Shown in pieces: positions 12,463 to 20,183 of a DNA stretch of 64,000 nt. Source of the stretch: Pseudomonas fluorescens. Its GTDB lineage: Bacteria; Pseudomonadota; Gammaproteobacteria; Pseudomonadales; Pseudomonadaceae. Each line of letters starts with the position of its first letter. The stretch's first letter is position 1. The notes beneath the pieces are model-generated. The model did no database searches. It was not told where the DNA came from and saw only the letters and a list, made by a program, of their open reading frames with translations. The translations under genes and the position numbers were made by a program. The stretch spans positions 3,906,001-3,970,000 of the forward strand of contig NZ_CP015225.1 in assembly GCF_001623525.1 (NCBI RefSeq), written 5' to 3'.

Positions 12463-12859
12463 GGGGCCGTTTAGGATTCGACGCCGGTTGCGAAACTTTA
12501 GGTGCATGCCGAGTTGGTAACAGAACTCGTAAATCCACTGTTGCAACTTCTATAGTTGCCAATGACGAAAACTACGGCCAGGACTACGCTATCGCTGCGT
12601 AAGCAGCCTTAACGCCTGAGCTTCTGGTACCTTCGGGTCCAGCAATCATTAGGGGATGTCTGTAAACCCAAAGTGATTGTCATATAGAACAGAATCGCCG
12701 TGCAGTACGTTGTGGACGAAGCGGCTAAAACTTACACAACTCGCCCAAAGCACCCTGCCCGTCGGGTCGCTGAGGGTTAACTTAATAGACACGGCTACGC
12801 ATGTAGTACCGACAGCAGAGTACTGGCGGACGGGGGTTCAAATCCCCCCGGCTCCACCA
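12463..12859 (+). ncRNA. ssrA: tmRNA (SsrA)
   Basis: The 397-nt tmRNA rescues stalled ribosomes. The 5' GGGGCC pairs with GGCTCC before the 3' ACCA (12856-12859), forming the tRNA-like acceptor stem; a T-arm-like GGGGGTTCAAATCCCCC precedes it. The tag frame resumes at GCC 12558 and ends TAA 12600-12602, encoding ANDENYGQDYAIAA, which ends in the ClpXP/SspB-type AA signal. SmpB is encoded upstream at 2656. The 3' flank is the integration site of the genomic island that follows. Confidence 0.96.
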
Positions 12860-12870
12860 CTTCATCATCT

Positions 12871-12897
12871 AAAGACGTCCACGGACGTCTTTTTTTG
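12871..12897 (+). terminator. Rho-independent terminator of ssrA
   Basis: A 9-bp stem AAAGACGTC/GACGTCTTT with loop CACG runs into a T7 tract. The same terminator is present again at the right end of the island (35056-35082), because it is part of the attachment-site repeat. Confidence 0.85.
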
Positions 12898-12915
12898 TGC
12901 CTGAAATCCAATGAA
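12871..12915 (+). repeat. attL, left direct repeat of the ssrA genomic island
   Basis: The first 40 bases (12871-12910) are identical to 35056-35095; after one mismatch the match continues for four bases, and weaker similarity runs further. It lies immediately 3' of ssrA and directly before a tyrosine integrase gene, the classic form of tmRNA-site integration. The repeat encloses about 22.2 kb. Confidence 0.85.
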
Positions 12916-13044
12916 TACGGGGTTTTCAGGGCTTTTGGGGGCTTTGGAGGTTCTCTGAGTTCCAGGCGGTTTGGTATCCCGGGTGGTATCCCACGCTACC
13001 TGGTGCTATTTTCAGGATACCAAAACGGTGCTGGAGGTAGTCCC

Positions 13045-14301
13045 ATGCCTACTAACGCAACCCGCCTCTCCGATCGCCAGCTCAAGGCAGTCAAGGCAAC
13101 TGGTAAAGACTTCGTCCTTAGCGACGGCGATGGCTTGCAGCTTCGAGTGCGCGCCAGCGGCTCGATGATGTGGAATTTCAATTATCGCGAGCCGTTGACC
13201 AGAAGCCGTATCAACATGGCCCTCGGTCCGTACCCCGACCTCTCGCTGGCCAATGCCCGAAAGAAAGCCGTCGAGGCGCGTGAGCTGCTCGCCCTGGGTA
13301 TTGATCCCAAAGCCCAACGTGATGAGGTACGGCATGCCAAGCTCGCTGAAACTGAGCACACCTTCGAGAAGGTGGCCACGGCCTGGTTCGAGTTGAAGAA
13401 AGACTCGGTTACCAAGGCCTACGGCGAAGACATCTGGCGATCACTGACGCTTCATGTTCTCCCAAGCATGAAAACAACACCGCTCTCGCAGATCACTGCT
13501 CCAATGGTCATCAAGATCCTTCGCCCAATCGAGGCCAAAGGGAGCCTCGAAACCGTGAAACGATTGAGCCAACGACTCAACGAGATCATGACTTACGGGG
13601 TCAACTCCGGGCTGATATTTGCGAACCCTCTCAATGGCATTCGGGCGGTGTTCAAGAAACCCAAGAAAGAGAACATGGCTGCGCTACCACCTGAGGAACT
13701 TCCCGAGCTCATGATGGAAATCGCGAACGCCAGCATCAAGCGCACGACCCGCTGCCTGATCGAATGGCAACTGCACACGATGACCCGCCCTGCCGAAGCA
13801 GCTACCACACGATGGGCAGATATCGACTTCAACAAGCGCATTTGGACCATTCCGCCAGAGCGCATGAAAAAGCGTCGGCCGCACACAATCCCTCTTACCG
13901 ATCAGGCACTTGCGTTACTGGAGACGCTCAAGCAACTCAGCGGTAACAGAGAGTACGTGTTCCCCTCAGATAGAAATCCCCGCACCCATGCCAATAGCCA
14001 GACCGCCAACATGGCGTTGAAGCGCATGGGCTTTCAGGACCGTCTAGTCAGCCACGGCTTGCGCTCGATGGCGAGCACCATTCTGAATGAGCATGGCTGG
14101 GATCCGGAACTGATTGAGGTCGCACTGGCGCATGTCGACAAGGACGAAGTTCGTAGCGCCTACAACCGGACGGATTACATCGAACGCCGGCGTCCGATGA
14201 TGGCTTGGTGGAGTGAACATATCCAGAAGGCGGCCATCGGCAGCCTGTCGGCATCGGCCATCAATCAAACCAGGGACCGCAACGTCGTACCGATTCGCTG
14301 A
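13045..14301 (+). CDS. P4-type tyrosine recombinase/integrase
   Basis: The 418-residue integrase has the three-part P4 layout: N-terminal DUF4102-like domain (LSDRQLKAVKATGKDFVLSDGDGLQLRVRASG, residues about 6-40, then the GPYPDLSLANARKKA helix), a SAM-like core-binding domain (about 115-200) and a C-terminal catalytic domain. Catalytic residues are seen as the Arg of MTRPAEAATTRW, the HxxR of SHGLRSMASTIL, the His of ALAHVDKDEVRSAYNR and its Tyr. I chose the ATG at 13045 with a GGAGG site 12 bases upstream; a longer in-frame start would lie inside attL. Its position next to ssrA implies that it integrates the island at 12871-35095. Confidence 0.95.
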   Translation: MPTNATRLSDRQLKAVKATGKDFVLSDGDGLQLRVRASGSMMWNFNYREPLTRSRINMALGPYPDLSLANARKKAVEARELLALGIDPKAQRDEVRHAKLAETEHTFEKVATAWFELKKDSVTKAYGEDIWRSLTLHVLPSMKTTPLSQITAPMVIKILRPIEAKGSLETVKRLSQRLNEIMTYGVNSGLIFANPLNGIRAVFKKPKKENMAALPPEELPELMMEIANASIKRTTRCLIEWQLHTMTRPAEAATTRWADIDFNKRIWTIPPERMKKRRPHTIPLTDQALALLETLKQLSGNREYVFPSDRNPRTHANSQTANMALKRMGFQDRLVSHGLRSMASTILNEHGWDPELIEVALAHVDKDEVRSAYNRTDYIERRRPMMAWWSEHIQKAAIGSLSASAINQTRDRNVVPIR

Positions 14302-14405
14302 GCATCCAAAGGTACGCGACGCTGGCGAAAATCCATGTCGTGCAGCAGCGCGACAGGAGTGACAACTGTCGCTAAATCTCTGGTATGCCTGCGCCTCTTC
14401 AGCCA

Positions 14406-14450
14406 AGCCCCTGAGTATGGGAAGGCTCCGCATTCCCATACTCAGGGGCT
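14406..14450. terminator. Long perfect hairpin between convergent genes
   Basis: Two 18-bp arms (14406-14423 and 14433-14450, AGCCCCTGAGTATGGGAA and its complement) match perfectly around a 9-nt loop. It lies between the integrase and the convergent Integrase_1-like pair. No T run follows, so it may be a bidirectional terminator or a protein-binding/recombination site. Confidence 0.55.
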
Positions 14451-14467
14451 CACGCTTAAAAAATCTA

Positions 14468-14737
14468 TCAGACAACCCCGAATTTCGCTTTTCTCCGGCG
14501 GATCATCCCTGCTGTTAATTCGTAGTAGTAGACGGTAGCTGGAGCTGAGCATCGCAGATAGTGCTCCAGAAACCATCTCACGTGCTTTTCTCTCCAGGAC
14601 CAGGGAGTCGCGCAACCCCAGCGCTCACGAATCACCTCGTGCATCCTTTCTGCTTGTCTAATGTGCCGCTGCCGCGTGGCATGCGCACCTTTGAGCACGG
14701 GACTCAGAAACAGCGCCATGTCGAATTCAAACTTCAT
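14468..14737 (-). CDS. Small protein coupled to the second integrase-like gene
   Basis: The 89-residue protein is basic and rich in aromatic residues (MKFEFDMALFLSPVLKG, then ERMHEVIRERWGCATPWSWREKHVRWFLEHYL). The middle part resembles a core-binding (SAM-like) helix bundle such as the N-terminal domain of tyrosine recombinases (HIRQAERMHEVIRERWG / WREKHVRWFLEH). Its ATG overlaps the stop of the 325-residue integrase-like gene by one base (TGATG), indicating coupling. I recognise the pairing from Pseudomonas islands, but the exact role is unknown; it may be an accessory factor or split-off domain of the recombinase. Confidence 0.7.
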   Translation of the reverse strand: MKFEFDMALFLSPVLKGAHATRQRHIRQAERMHEVIRERWGCATPWSWREKHVRWFLEHYLRCSAPATVYYYELTAGMIRRRKAKFGVV

Positions 14738-15714
14738 CACCGACCTCCGATGTAGGCACTCATCACATCGATGCGGTTATGTCCCAACTCATGGCTGATC
14801 TGCTGTCGTGCACGCTGATCAAGCTCTCGATCTTCTCGATGGCCACGACCGCCATTGACGGGTGCAGAGAAGCCGGTCAGTTGCTCATAGCGCTCGCAGG
14901 CGTAAGCCGCTCGCAGCTCATGAAAGCCTTTCAACCCATGCTCATGCAGGATATCCCGTGCCGACCGCACAACTGTCTGTACGAAGTCTTTGTAACTTTC
15001 GTCGGGCGCCAACAAATTCCGACTCCCACTGGGCGACGCATCGCTGGCTCTATCCAGGGCCTCTCGAACTTGAACCGTGACCGTAATCCAGCGCGGCGCC
15101 AATGCCCCTGATCGACCACCTTTGGTGCCATCTTGGATATTGATCTTTCCCAGTCGCTGAGCCTCTCGTTGCAGGCGCGGCAGGTCGGCCAAGATCGCTT
15201 CACGCAGGCGCATACCGGTCTCCCGAGCAAGGAGCACAATGGCACTCACCCTCTCCTGCTGACGATCTGACAGCGCTTGCGCAATCAGCCTGACCTGCAC
15301 ACGGTCTTGGCCTTGCGGTGCCTCACTACGAACGCTTGAGCGCTGCAAGCCCAGCGCCTTGCTCGGACTGGGGATTTTGACGTACTGATCACCGCGCAGC
15401 GCGGCCAGCGTTCGGTTAACACTGGACAGGCGGTTCTGCGCGGTGGCGATGCCGACGTTGCCCTGCTCAACTTGCTCGCGCATATGGAAGGCATACCGCA
15501 TGAGGATCTCACGGTCGATCTGTCGCGCGTCGTTGAGTCCCGGTCCCTCCTCGGATCGACACCATTGCACGAATGCCTGCCAGCGATCGCTATGGGCTTT
15601 GACGGTACCAAAATGGCCATCGCCAAACAGATCTTTCAGGGCTTGCGGTCCGGCATAGCTGAGCTGGCGACCGAAGCCGAAATTACGCCCAGATCGATTA
15701 CCGACCCGAGCCAT
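14737..15714 (-). CDS. Integrase_1-type tyrosine recombinase-like protein
   Basis: The 325-residue protein appears to belong to the Integrase_1 / Phage_integr_N group of XerD-like proteins found on integrative elements. It has an N-terminal core-binding region (SYAGPQALKDLFGDGHFGTVKAHSDRWQAFVQWC, residues about 19-52) and a C-terminal catalytic-like region with ARETGMRLREAILADLPRL (Arg of box I), FHELRAAYACERYEQ (HxxR-like) and SHELGHNRIDVMSAYIGG (LGH and Tyr). The distribution of R, H, R, H and Y fits an active recombinase. The start has an AGGAGC site 7 bases upstream. It may serve DNA exchange other than chromosomal integration, since the P4-type enzyme is also present. Confidence 0.8.
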   Translation of the reverse strand: MARVGNRSGRNFGFGRQLSYAGPQALKDLFGDGHFGTVKAHSDRWQAFVQWCRSEEGPGLNDARQIDREILMRYAFHMREQVEQGNVGIATAQNRLSSVNRTLAALRGDQYVKIPSPSKALGLQRSSVRSEAPQGQDRVQVRLIAQALSDRQQERVSAIVLLARETGMRLREAILADLPRLQREAQRLGKINIQDGTKGGRSGALAPRWITVTVQVREALDRASDASPSGSRNLLAPDESYKDFVQTVVRSARDILHEHGLKGFHELRAAYACERYEQLTGFSAPVNGGRGHREDRELDQRARQQISHELGHNRIDVMSAYIGGR

Positions 15715-16051
15715 TTCTCTGCTCCTGATCGACTGTAACTAGATCATGCAAAAGGGCTCGCCAGTTCGCACTTACGATGGCGAACTGGGCCCAATCAGTC
15801 GGGCGAAAACACAGCGTGTTGTCGGCGACGTAGAGATGCGCCTCCTCCTCTTTCAACCATTGAATGATGGCTGTCGTCGAGGTGATAGTTTTATGGGTAG
15901 TGGCGACATCGGCGACACCGGCGACAACCCGTGGTTTGCCTGGCTTTGAGCGTGGCGACAAAGTGGCGACAGTAGCGGCGACAAACCGAGTTTTTGGCTC
16001 CTTTTTGCGCAGAGCCAGATGGTTACGTAGCGCTTCATCAAGATTGAACAT
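15698..16051 (-). CDS. Island protein of unknown function with GTCGCC-repeat codons
   Basis: The 117-residue protein has an N-terminus rich in Lys, Arg and Leu (MFNLDEALRNHLALRKKEPKTR). A central Val/Ala/Thr-rich stretch is encoded by repeated GTCGCC units, and the C-terminal part (about 60-105) looks folded (TTAIIQWLKEEEAHLYVADNTLCFRPTDW). It overlaps the end of the DUF3987 gene by 14 bases and the start of the next gene by 17 bases, so the four genes from 17444 to 14468 form one operon. I do not recognise the family. The unusual repeat content may reflect shared cis-sites rather than protein constraint. Confidence 0.65.
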   Translation of the reverse strand: MFNLDEALRNHLALRKKEPKTRFVAATVATLSPRSKPGKPRVVAGVADVATTHKTITSTTAIIQWLKEEEAHLYVADNTLCFRPTDWAQFAIVSANWRALLHDLVTVDQEQRNGSGR

Positions 16052-17444
16052 GGCGCACCTCGAAAGTGTGGCCGTCGGTGATCAGCCAGTGATGATCAAT
16101 CAACTCGACCAGCAGCTTGGCGGCGTGACGACTGCTCTTACGGGCAAAGCGGGGACCGTTGCGGTTCAGCTCCCGAATACTGAAGCGCTTCCAATCCTTG
16201 ACCTGCAGCCAGCGCAGTAGCCGGTCCGCCTCCTCCTTTACCCGGCCCACCGGCTCATGTTCGGTCAGGCGCTGGATCTCCGTGAGGTAGTAACCGATTA
16301 AGGCGGAGGCCCGTTGGATATGGTCGACCTCTACCACGCCGCTGTCCTCTACGACTGCCAGGATACCGGCGATGCGCAGCAGGTTATCGGCGGCCTTCGA
16401 TCCGCTAGGCCGTACGCTGGCCAGCTCACCAAATTCACCCAACTGGGCTTCGATAGCATCATGTAGATCAATCCAGCGACGGCGGGCCAACGGACTGAGG
16501 CTAAGCGGTGATAGCTGCAAGGCACCATCAGCGGAAAGCGACCAGGGCTGACAAAACAGGGCCGAAAGGCGGCGGTGATATCGCTTCAGGGCGGCGTCTT
16601 TGGACAAGTCGACAGCCTGATAACTCCGTTGTCCGGCCAGGCTGGTGGGCCAGGTCATCAAGCAACGACCGAGGATGCCTTGCCCCTGCAGCAACGGGTC
16701 ACTGAGTAACTGCAAGGCCAAGTACGGTTGCAGCATGAGGTGCAGGCTCAAGCGTCGGTCATAAGCCCTAAGGCTTTCGCCTACCATGGAGCGAGCGCGA
16801 TCAATCGGGCTACCGTCCCAGAGTGACGACAAGGTCGTGACCGCTTTCAAACGGTTATCCCTACTCATGGTGCTGCTGCCGAGGAACTGTCCGCCTTCGT
16901 CACAGAACAGGCCCATGCTAGGCAAGTCATGACAGAGCCCTTTGATCAGGGCCTCGATAGTCGGGTCTGTGGTGATCAGCCGGGGTGCCGAGGGCTCCGC
17001 TTCGAGCGGCAGGCAGTTTGCGGAGTCGGGATCGGCGGGGTTGATATGCTGCGCCTGTCGCTGTGCGGCGCGATACCGGACGAGCTGTTCGCGGTAGCGC
17101 TGCCACTGTTCACGCTCCCATTGCCGTGCGGGCAGCAATGCAAATCGGTCTGCCGCCGTCTTGCGATCACCTGACGCGGCGACTGTAATTAGGTACAGCG
17201 ACAGTGGATAGCTTCGACCGTCGAGGAGTAAGCCCGCATGACCTTGGGTGGCCAGTGCCGAGGCAGCCAAGACCGATTGTGCTGCCAGTGCTTGAGGCAC
17301 GCCGATGACCTCGGCCATGCGCTCAACTGCAGGCCCAAGAATTCCACCAAGTGCCTGCACCGGATAAGGTTCAGCCACGGGATTCGACTCGATTAACGAT
17401 CGAGGGGATCGTGGGAGTTCAAGCTTCGGATCTAACTGCTGCAT
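16038..17444 (-). CDS. DUF3987/YfjI-family island ATPase
   Basis: The 468-residue protein resembles E. coli YfjI and other DUF3987 proteins of P4-like islands. Features: N-terminal PVQALGGILGPAVERMAEVIGVPQALAAQSVLAASALATQGHAGL (about 28-72), YLITVAASGDRKTAADR (about 88-104), a degenerate Walker A, and DEGGQFLGSSTMSRDNRL (about 202-220), an acidic Walker-B-like region. The C-terminus has a winged-helix-like segment (FSIRELNRNGPRFARKSSRHAAKLLVELIDHHWLI). Such proteins are thought to act in replication or maintenance of mobile elements as primase/helicase-associated ATPases. A GAGGAGAGG ribosome site precedes the ATG. It is the first gene of the leftward operon. Confidence 0.8.
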   Translation of the reverse strand: MQQLDPKLELPRSPRSLIESNPVAEPYPVQALGGILGPAVERMAEVIGVPQALAAQSVLAASALATQGHAGLLLDGRSYPLSLYLITVAASGDRKTAADRFALLPARQWEREQWQRYREQLVRYRAAQRQAQHINPADPDSANCLPLEAEPSAPRLITTDPTIEALIKGLCHDLPSMGLFCDEGGQFLGSSTMSRDNRLKAVTTLSSLWDGSPIDRARSMVGESLRAYDRRLSLHLMLQPYLALQLLSDPLLQGQGILGRCLMTWPTSLAGQRSYQAVDLSKDAALKRYHRRLSALFCQPWSLSADGALQLSPLSLSPLARRRWIDLHDAIEAQLGEFGELASVRPSGSKAADNLLRIAGILAVVEDSGVVEVDHIQRASALIGYYLTEIQRLTEHEPVGRVKEEADRLLRWLQVKDWKRFSIRELNRNGPRFARKSSRHAAKLLVELIDHHWLITDGHTFEVRHVQS

Positions 17445-18426
17445 GGCCCTCTCCTCAGTGATTGCTGGCTGTCCTCACGTACGCCCGCCACAGCTGTTGA
17501 GTGTTATCAGGGATCAAGGCCCCTGCGGCCTGTGAGGTGTTCACTGACGCGGAACGTGCGGCTCCTTACGACCGGGAGCGAGGGCATGAACCCATGAATC
17601 TGGCCTTCTTAGCGCATCCGAAAATGCGGGCGGGCGGGCTGTGCCGACTGACGAGTTCGGCACCTGGAGATCCTGAGTGGGAGAAGGCAACAACATCGAC
17701 GCCTGGGGCATGCCTGACTGTCAGTCAGGTGCAGCCTTTCCATGGGCTGCGGCACCGGTGCCTGTGTCGTTGCGGATGGCGACGAATCGGATTTGTCAGG
17801 CCGATTGTCACGAGGAGAGTTGCGGCAATGCCTTGTACGACGTGGCTTGCAGCAGTGGTACGAGCGCCCGTCTCTTTCCAGAAGAAAGAGACGGGCGCGG
17901 ATTGGCGCAGCGAAGTGTGCCGAGAGGTGAGGTTGCTGCAGTGCAGCGAGGAAGGTCCATCGTCTGCCGCAGTAGGCAGATTGGTCGAGTAGGCATCCAT
18001 CACTCTTGGGAGTGACCGTGCGAGCCGCCGGACGCTAATCGCACTTGGGGAAGAACCACCACGCGAGTGGCGTAGCCTTAAAGGTTCTGGCTACCTGGGC
18101 AGGTGCTGTCAACGACAGCGATCCGTGCGCCAATTGTTATACCCACTCGAAAATGCGGTCAAGCGGCACCGCCAATGCGCTGAGAAAGTGGCGACTGTCG
18201 CCACTTCTGTCGCCATGCTCCAGACCACGTTATACGCGAGTTGTCGCCACTGTCGCCGCTGTCGCCATACCTATATCCATGCCCAACGAAAGGATCCGCT
18301 TTGACACTGAAATGGCCCTGCGCCCGATACAGATCACGAGCAATTACTGACGGGTAAAAGAAGGCTGGCGCTGATCAAATTTGAAATGAAAGAGGGGAAC
18401 GCGGTGGCTGCAAGGAAAAGCGAGTG
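17445..18426. other. Structured non-coding stretch upstream of the DUF3987 operon
   Basis: About 980 bases without a convincing gene; open frames here have no family features. It holds three hairpins in tandem (17713-17729, stem CCTGACT; 17731-17750, stem GCAGCC; 17751-17762, GGCACCGGTGCC) and a perfect 15-bp hairpin at 17864-17898 (arm GCGCCCGTCTCTTTC, loop CAGAA). Further on comes a cluster of TGTCGCC repeats. It probably contains the promoter of the leftward operon and may be an origin-like or RNA-structured control region. Confidence 0.5.
18185..18275. repeat. Cluster of TGTCGCC(A) repeats
   Basis: At least five TGTCGCC units lie within 90 bases, including the dyad AGTGGCGA-CTG-TCGCCACT at 18187-18205. 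The same unit in the other direction (GGCGACA) recurs at about 15899-15985, inside the small gene at the other end of the operon. Iteron-like spacing suggests a protein-binding array. Confidence 0.6.
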
Positions 18427-18470
18427 AACCCTCCGATCGGCGCGATCAAAGATCGCTTAATCGGAGGGTT
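18427..18470 (-). terminator. Two-step hairpin after the 178-residue gene
   Basis: The outer 11-bp stem AACCCTCCGAT/ATCGGAGGGTT (18427-18437, 18460-18470) encloses an inner GCGATC/GATCGC stem (18442-18456). It lies 38 bases past the stop of the leftward gene at 18509 and probably ends it. No strong T run is seen. Confidence 0.6.
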
Positions 18471-18508
18471 TGGCGGGAAAAGCAAAGTCTCAAACGTCAA
18501 TTACAAAC

Positions 18509-19045
18509 TCAGGCATCGATGCTGGTTGACTGGGAAGTGACTGCATCACGTCGCATGATCAGCGTTTGCTGCAATCGCAGCAGAAAACCTGCTTCAAATG
18601 CTTCTTGGGGATCACCTGGACGATGATGCTTTCGGTTTTGCGCCAGTGCCCACCACAGCGGCAATGATGAACCATCGAGCCAGGTCTCAGCGCACCGAAC
18701 GCCGTCCTCAATCATCGGGCGGAATTCATTGCCCCATGGTGTTCGAAGACCAGGACAGCCTTCAGCTGAAGGGACAGAGACGTACTCACCAACCTGTTGA
18801 TGAACGCGCTGAGCTGGGATACCGGACAAACATCGAAACGCCTTGTCGAACAATACAGCCGCGTCATCCAACAGCTCTACCGCCAGCTCAACATCCTGTG
18901 GAAAATGAAGCAGGACGCTCTGTGCTCCATTAAGCCGAAGTATTGCAGCCTGCCGTAGTTTAATCGCTGCATCTTCAGGGGTAAGCGATGAAGTATCGAT
19001 GCTGTTGGGTTTGGGTAGGCCAATGAGAAGCGAAAGATCAAACAT
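18509..19045 (-). CDS. Island protein of unknown function
   Basis: The 178-residue protein has no signal peptide or membrane helix. It begins MFDLSLLIGLPKPNSIDTSSLTPEDAAIKLRQAAILRLNGAQSVLLHFPQDVELAVELLDDAAVLFDKA, which is predicted helical, and ends with another helical part (DPQEAFEAGFLLRLQQTLIMRRDAVTSQ). A GGAGG site lies 8 bases before the ATG. Codon use and GC content resemble the chromosome. I do not recognise a family; the position between the replication-type operon and the cargo genes says only that it belongs to the island. Confidence 0.7.
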   Translation of the reverse strand: MFDLSLLIGLPKPNSIDTSSLTPEDAAIKLRQAAILRLNGAQSVLLHFPQDVELAVELLDDAAVLFDKAFRCLSGIPAQRVHQQVGEYVSVPSAEGCPGLRTPWGNEFRPMIEDGVRCAETWLDGSSLPLWWALAQNRKHHRPGDPQEAFEAGFLLRLQQTLIMRRDAVTSQSTSIDA

Positions 19046-19578
19046 CGCGGAATCCTCCGAGATATTGTGCAGCTTGAATCGTTTGGCCAGGGTGGCGCAC
19101 GAGCTTAAAAGGGGGACAGGTCATTTTCCTTATCTCCTCGGACAGTTAAGGAGCCGTCCACCCAGCCGTTCTGACACAAAATGGGTGGCGGACCGTACGG
19201 GGGTCAGAAACCGGCGTCCGAGGGAACCGGCCAGGCCGAAGCCTGCCCCGCACGGACCGCCATAGAAAAGCAGCAGCTAAGCCTATGTAAGCACTTAATA
19301 GCTGGCTATGGCGCTATGCGCCTCGAACAATTCAGGTTCTGACACCCGGCCACGGGATTGACCGTGACGGGACAAAGCGTAAATGTGAAGCAGTGACAAC
19401 ACAAGCATGCAGTATCAATAAGCTATACATCGAATGAAGCTGCCAGCCAGATGATGACGCTCGACGGTGACTGGTGGCCCTCCACCGCTTCAGGTCTGAC
19501 CTAGCGACGAATAATGCAGAGTCCGACCACGCGGATAGAATCGGCATGGTTGTACATAACGCCCTTCTGAGAAATGTT
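19046..19578. other. Intergenic stretch with no supported gene
   Basis: It contains one clear stem (CCACCCA at 19157 with TGGGTGG near 19181) and GC-rich imperfect repeats around 19185-19260. It must carry the divergent promoters for the genes at 18509 and 19579. Nothing else is recognised. Confidence 0.4.
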
Positions 19579-19911
19579 ATGAATACAGAATTGACGGAAG
19601 AAGAGATGCGCCGGGCGCTATTCGGTGATTCTCAGTCCCCTGCGCCAGCATTTAACACACACGTGCAAGACACCGTCTCGGATGTCGTAATGGTACAACC
19701 GGTAAACGCAGCGAAGAAAAAGAAAGTCTCAAAAGGCTTCACGCCCAGGCTGAGAGTCACGTTGCGGGTGGGAAATGAATTTGAAGGCAAAATGCACGAG
19801 ATGGTACATGAGGCCGATACGCTGAGCTCAATAGTTGCGGAGCAAGAAGCTACAAAGACGGCCAGAAAAAAATTCAGGTTTGTGGAAGTTGTATCGGTCA
19901 AGTCGATGTAA
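19579..19911 (+). CDS. Small basic island protein of unknown function
   Basis: The 110-residue protein starts MNTELTEEEMRRALFGD and has a disordered Pro/Val-rich linker. A basic segment AAKKKKVSKGFTPRLRVTLRVGNEFEGK (about 50-78) precedes a compact alternating hydrophobic part (EADTLSSIVAEQEATKTARKKFRFVEVVSV) suggesting a small alpha/beta or beta domain. The ATG at 19579 is preferred over a 35-residue upstream extension because acidic MNTELTEEE is a natural start. The basic patch suggests nucleic-acid contact, but I do not recognise the family. Confidence 0.65.
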   Translation: MNTELTEEEMRRALFGDSQSPAPAFNTHVQDTVSDVVMVQPVNAAKKKKVSKGFTPRLRVTLRVGNEFEGKMHEMVHEADTLSSIVAEQEATKTARKKFRFVEVVSVKSM

Positions 19912-20183
19912 GCGGCCCCTCTAATTTGGCACTAAATCGCTTTCTGTTATCGCGGGTCACCCGACCGACCAGTTCGTGTCGATTGAGGCCTTAAACCTCA
20001 GTTACGCTAATCATATCGCAGGCTGGATTTAACACTGACGCTCCATCCAAAGTCTCGATACTTAACTGACCGCCAGCTCCCCGCCGCCGAGGGTAGCGAC
20101 GGGCAGAAACCGGCCAGCAACGGACAGTGGACATGCTGATGGCGAAATAGTAGCGTCAGGTTTTTATCCAGGAAGTTAAACCC

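Noticed and set aside
12840..12859. Separate tRNA gene at the end of ssrA
   Set aside because: The T-arm-like and CCA-ending sequence belongs to the tmRNA acceptor domain; no anticodon arm exists.
17501..17992. Open frame of 163 codons in the hairpin-rich region
   Set aside because: Composition is unlike protein, it crosses several hairpins, and no ribosome site or family motif is present.
15899..18275. CRISPR array from the TGTCGCC repeats
   Set aside because: Units are about 7 bases with irregular spacing and no uniform spacers; no cas gene is present.
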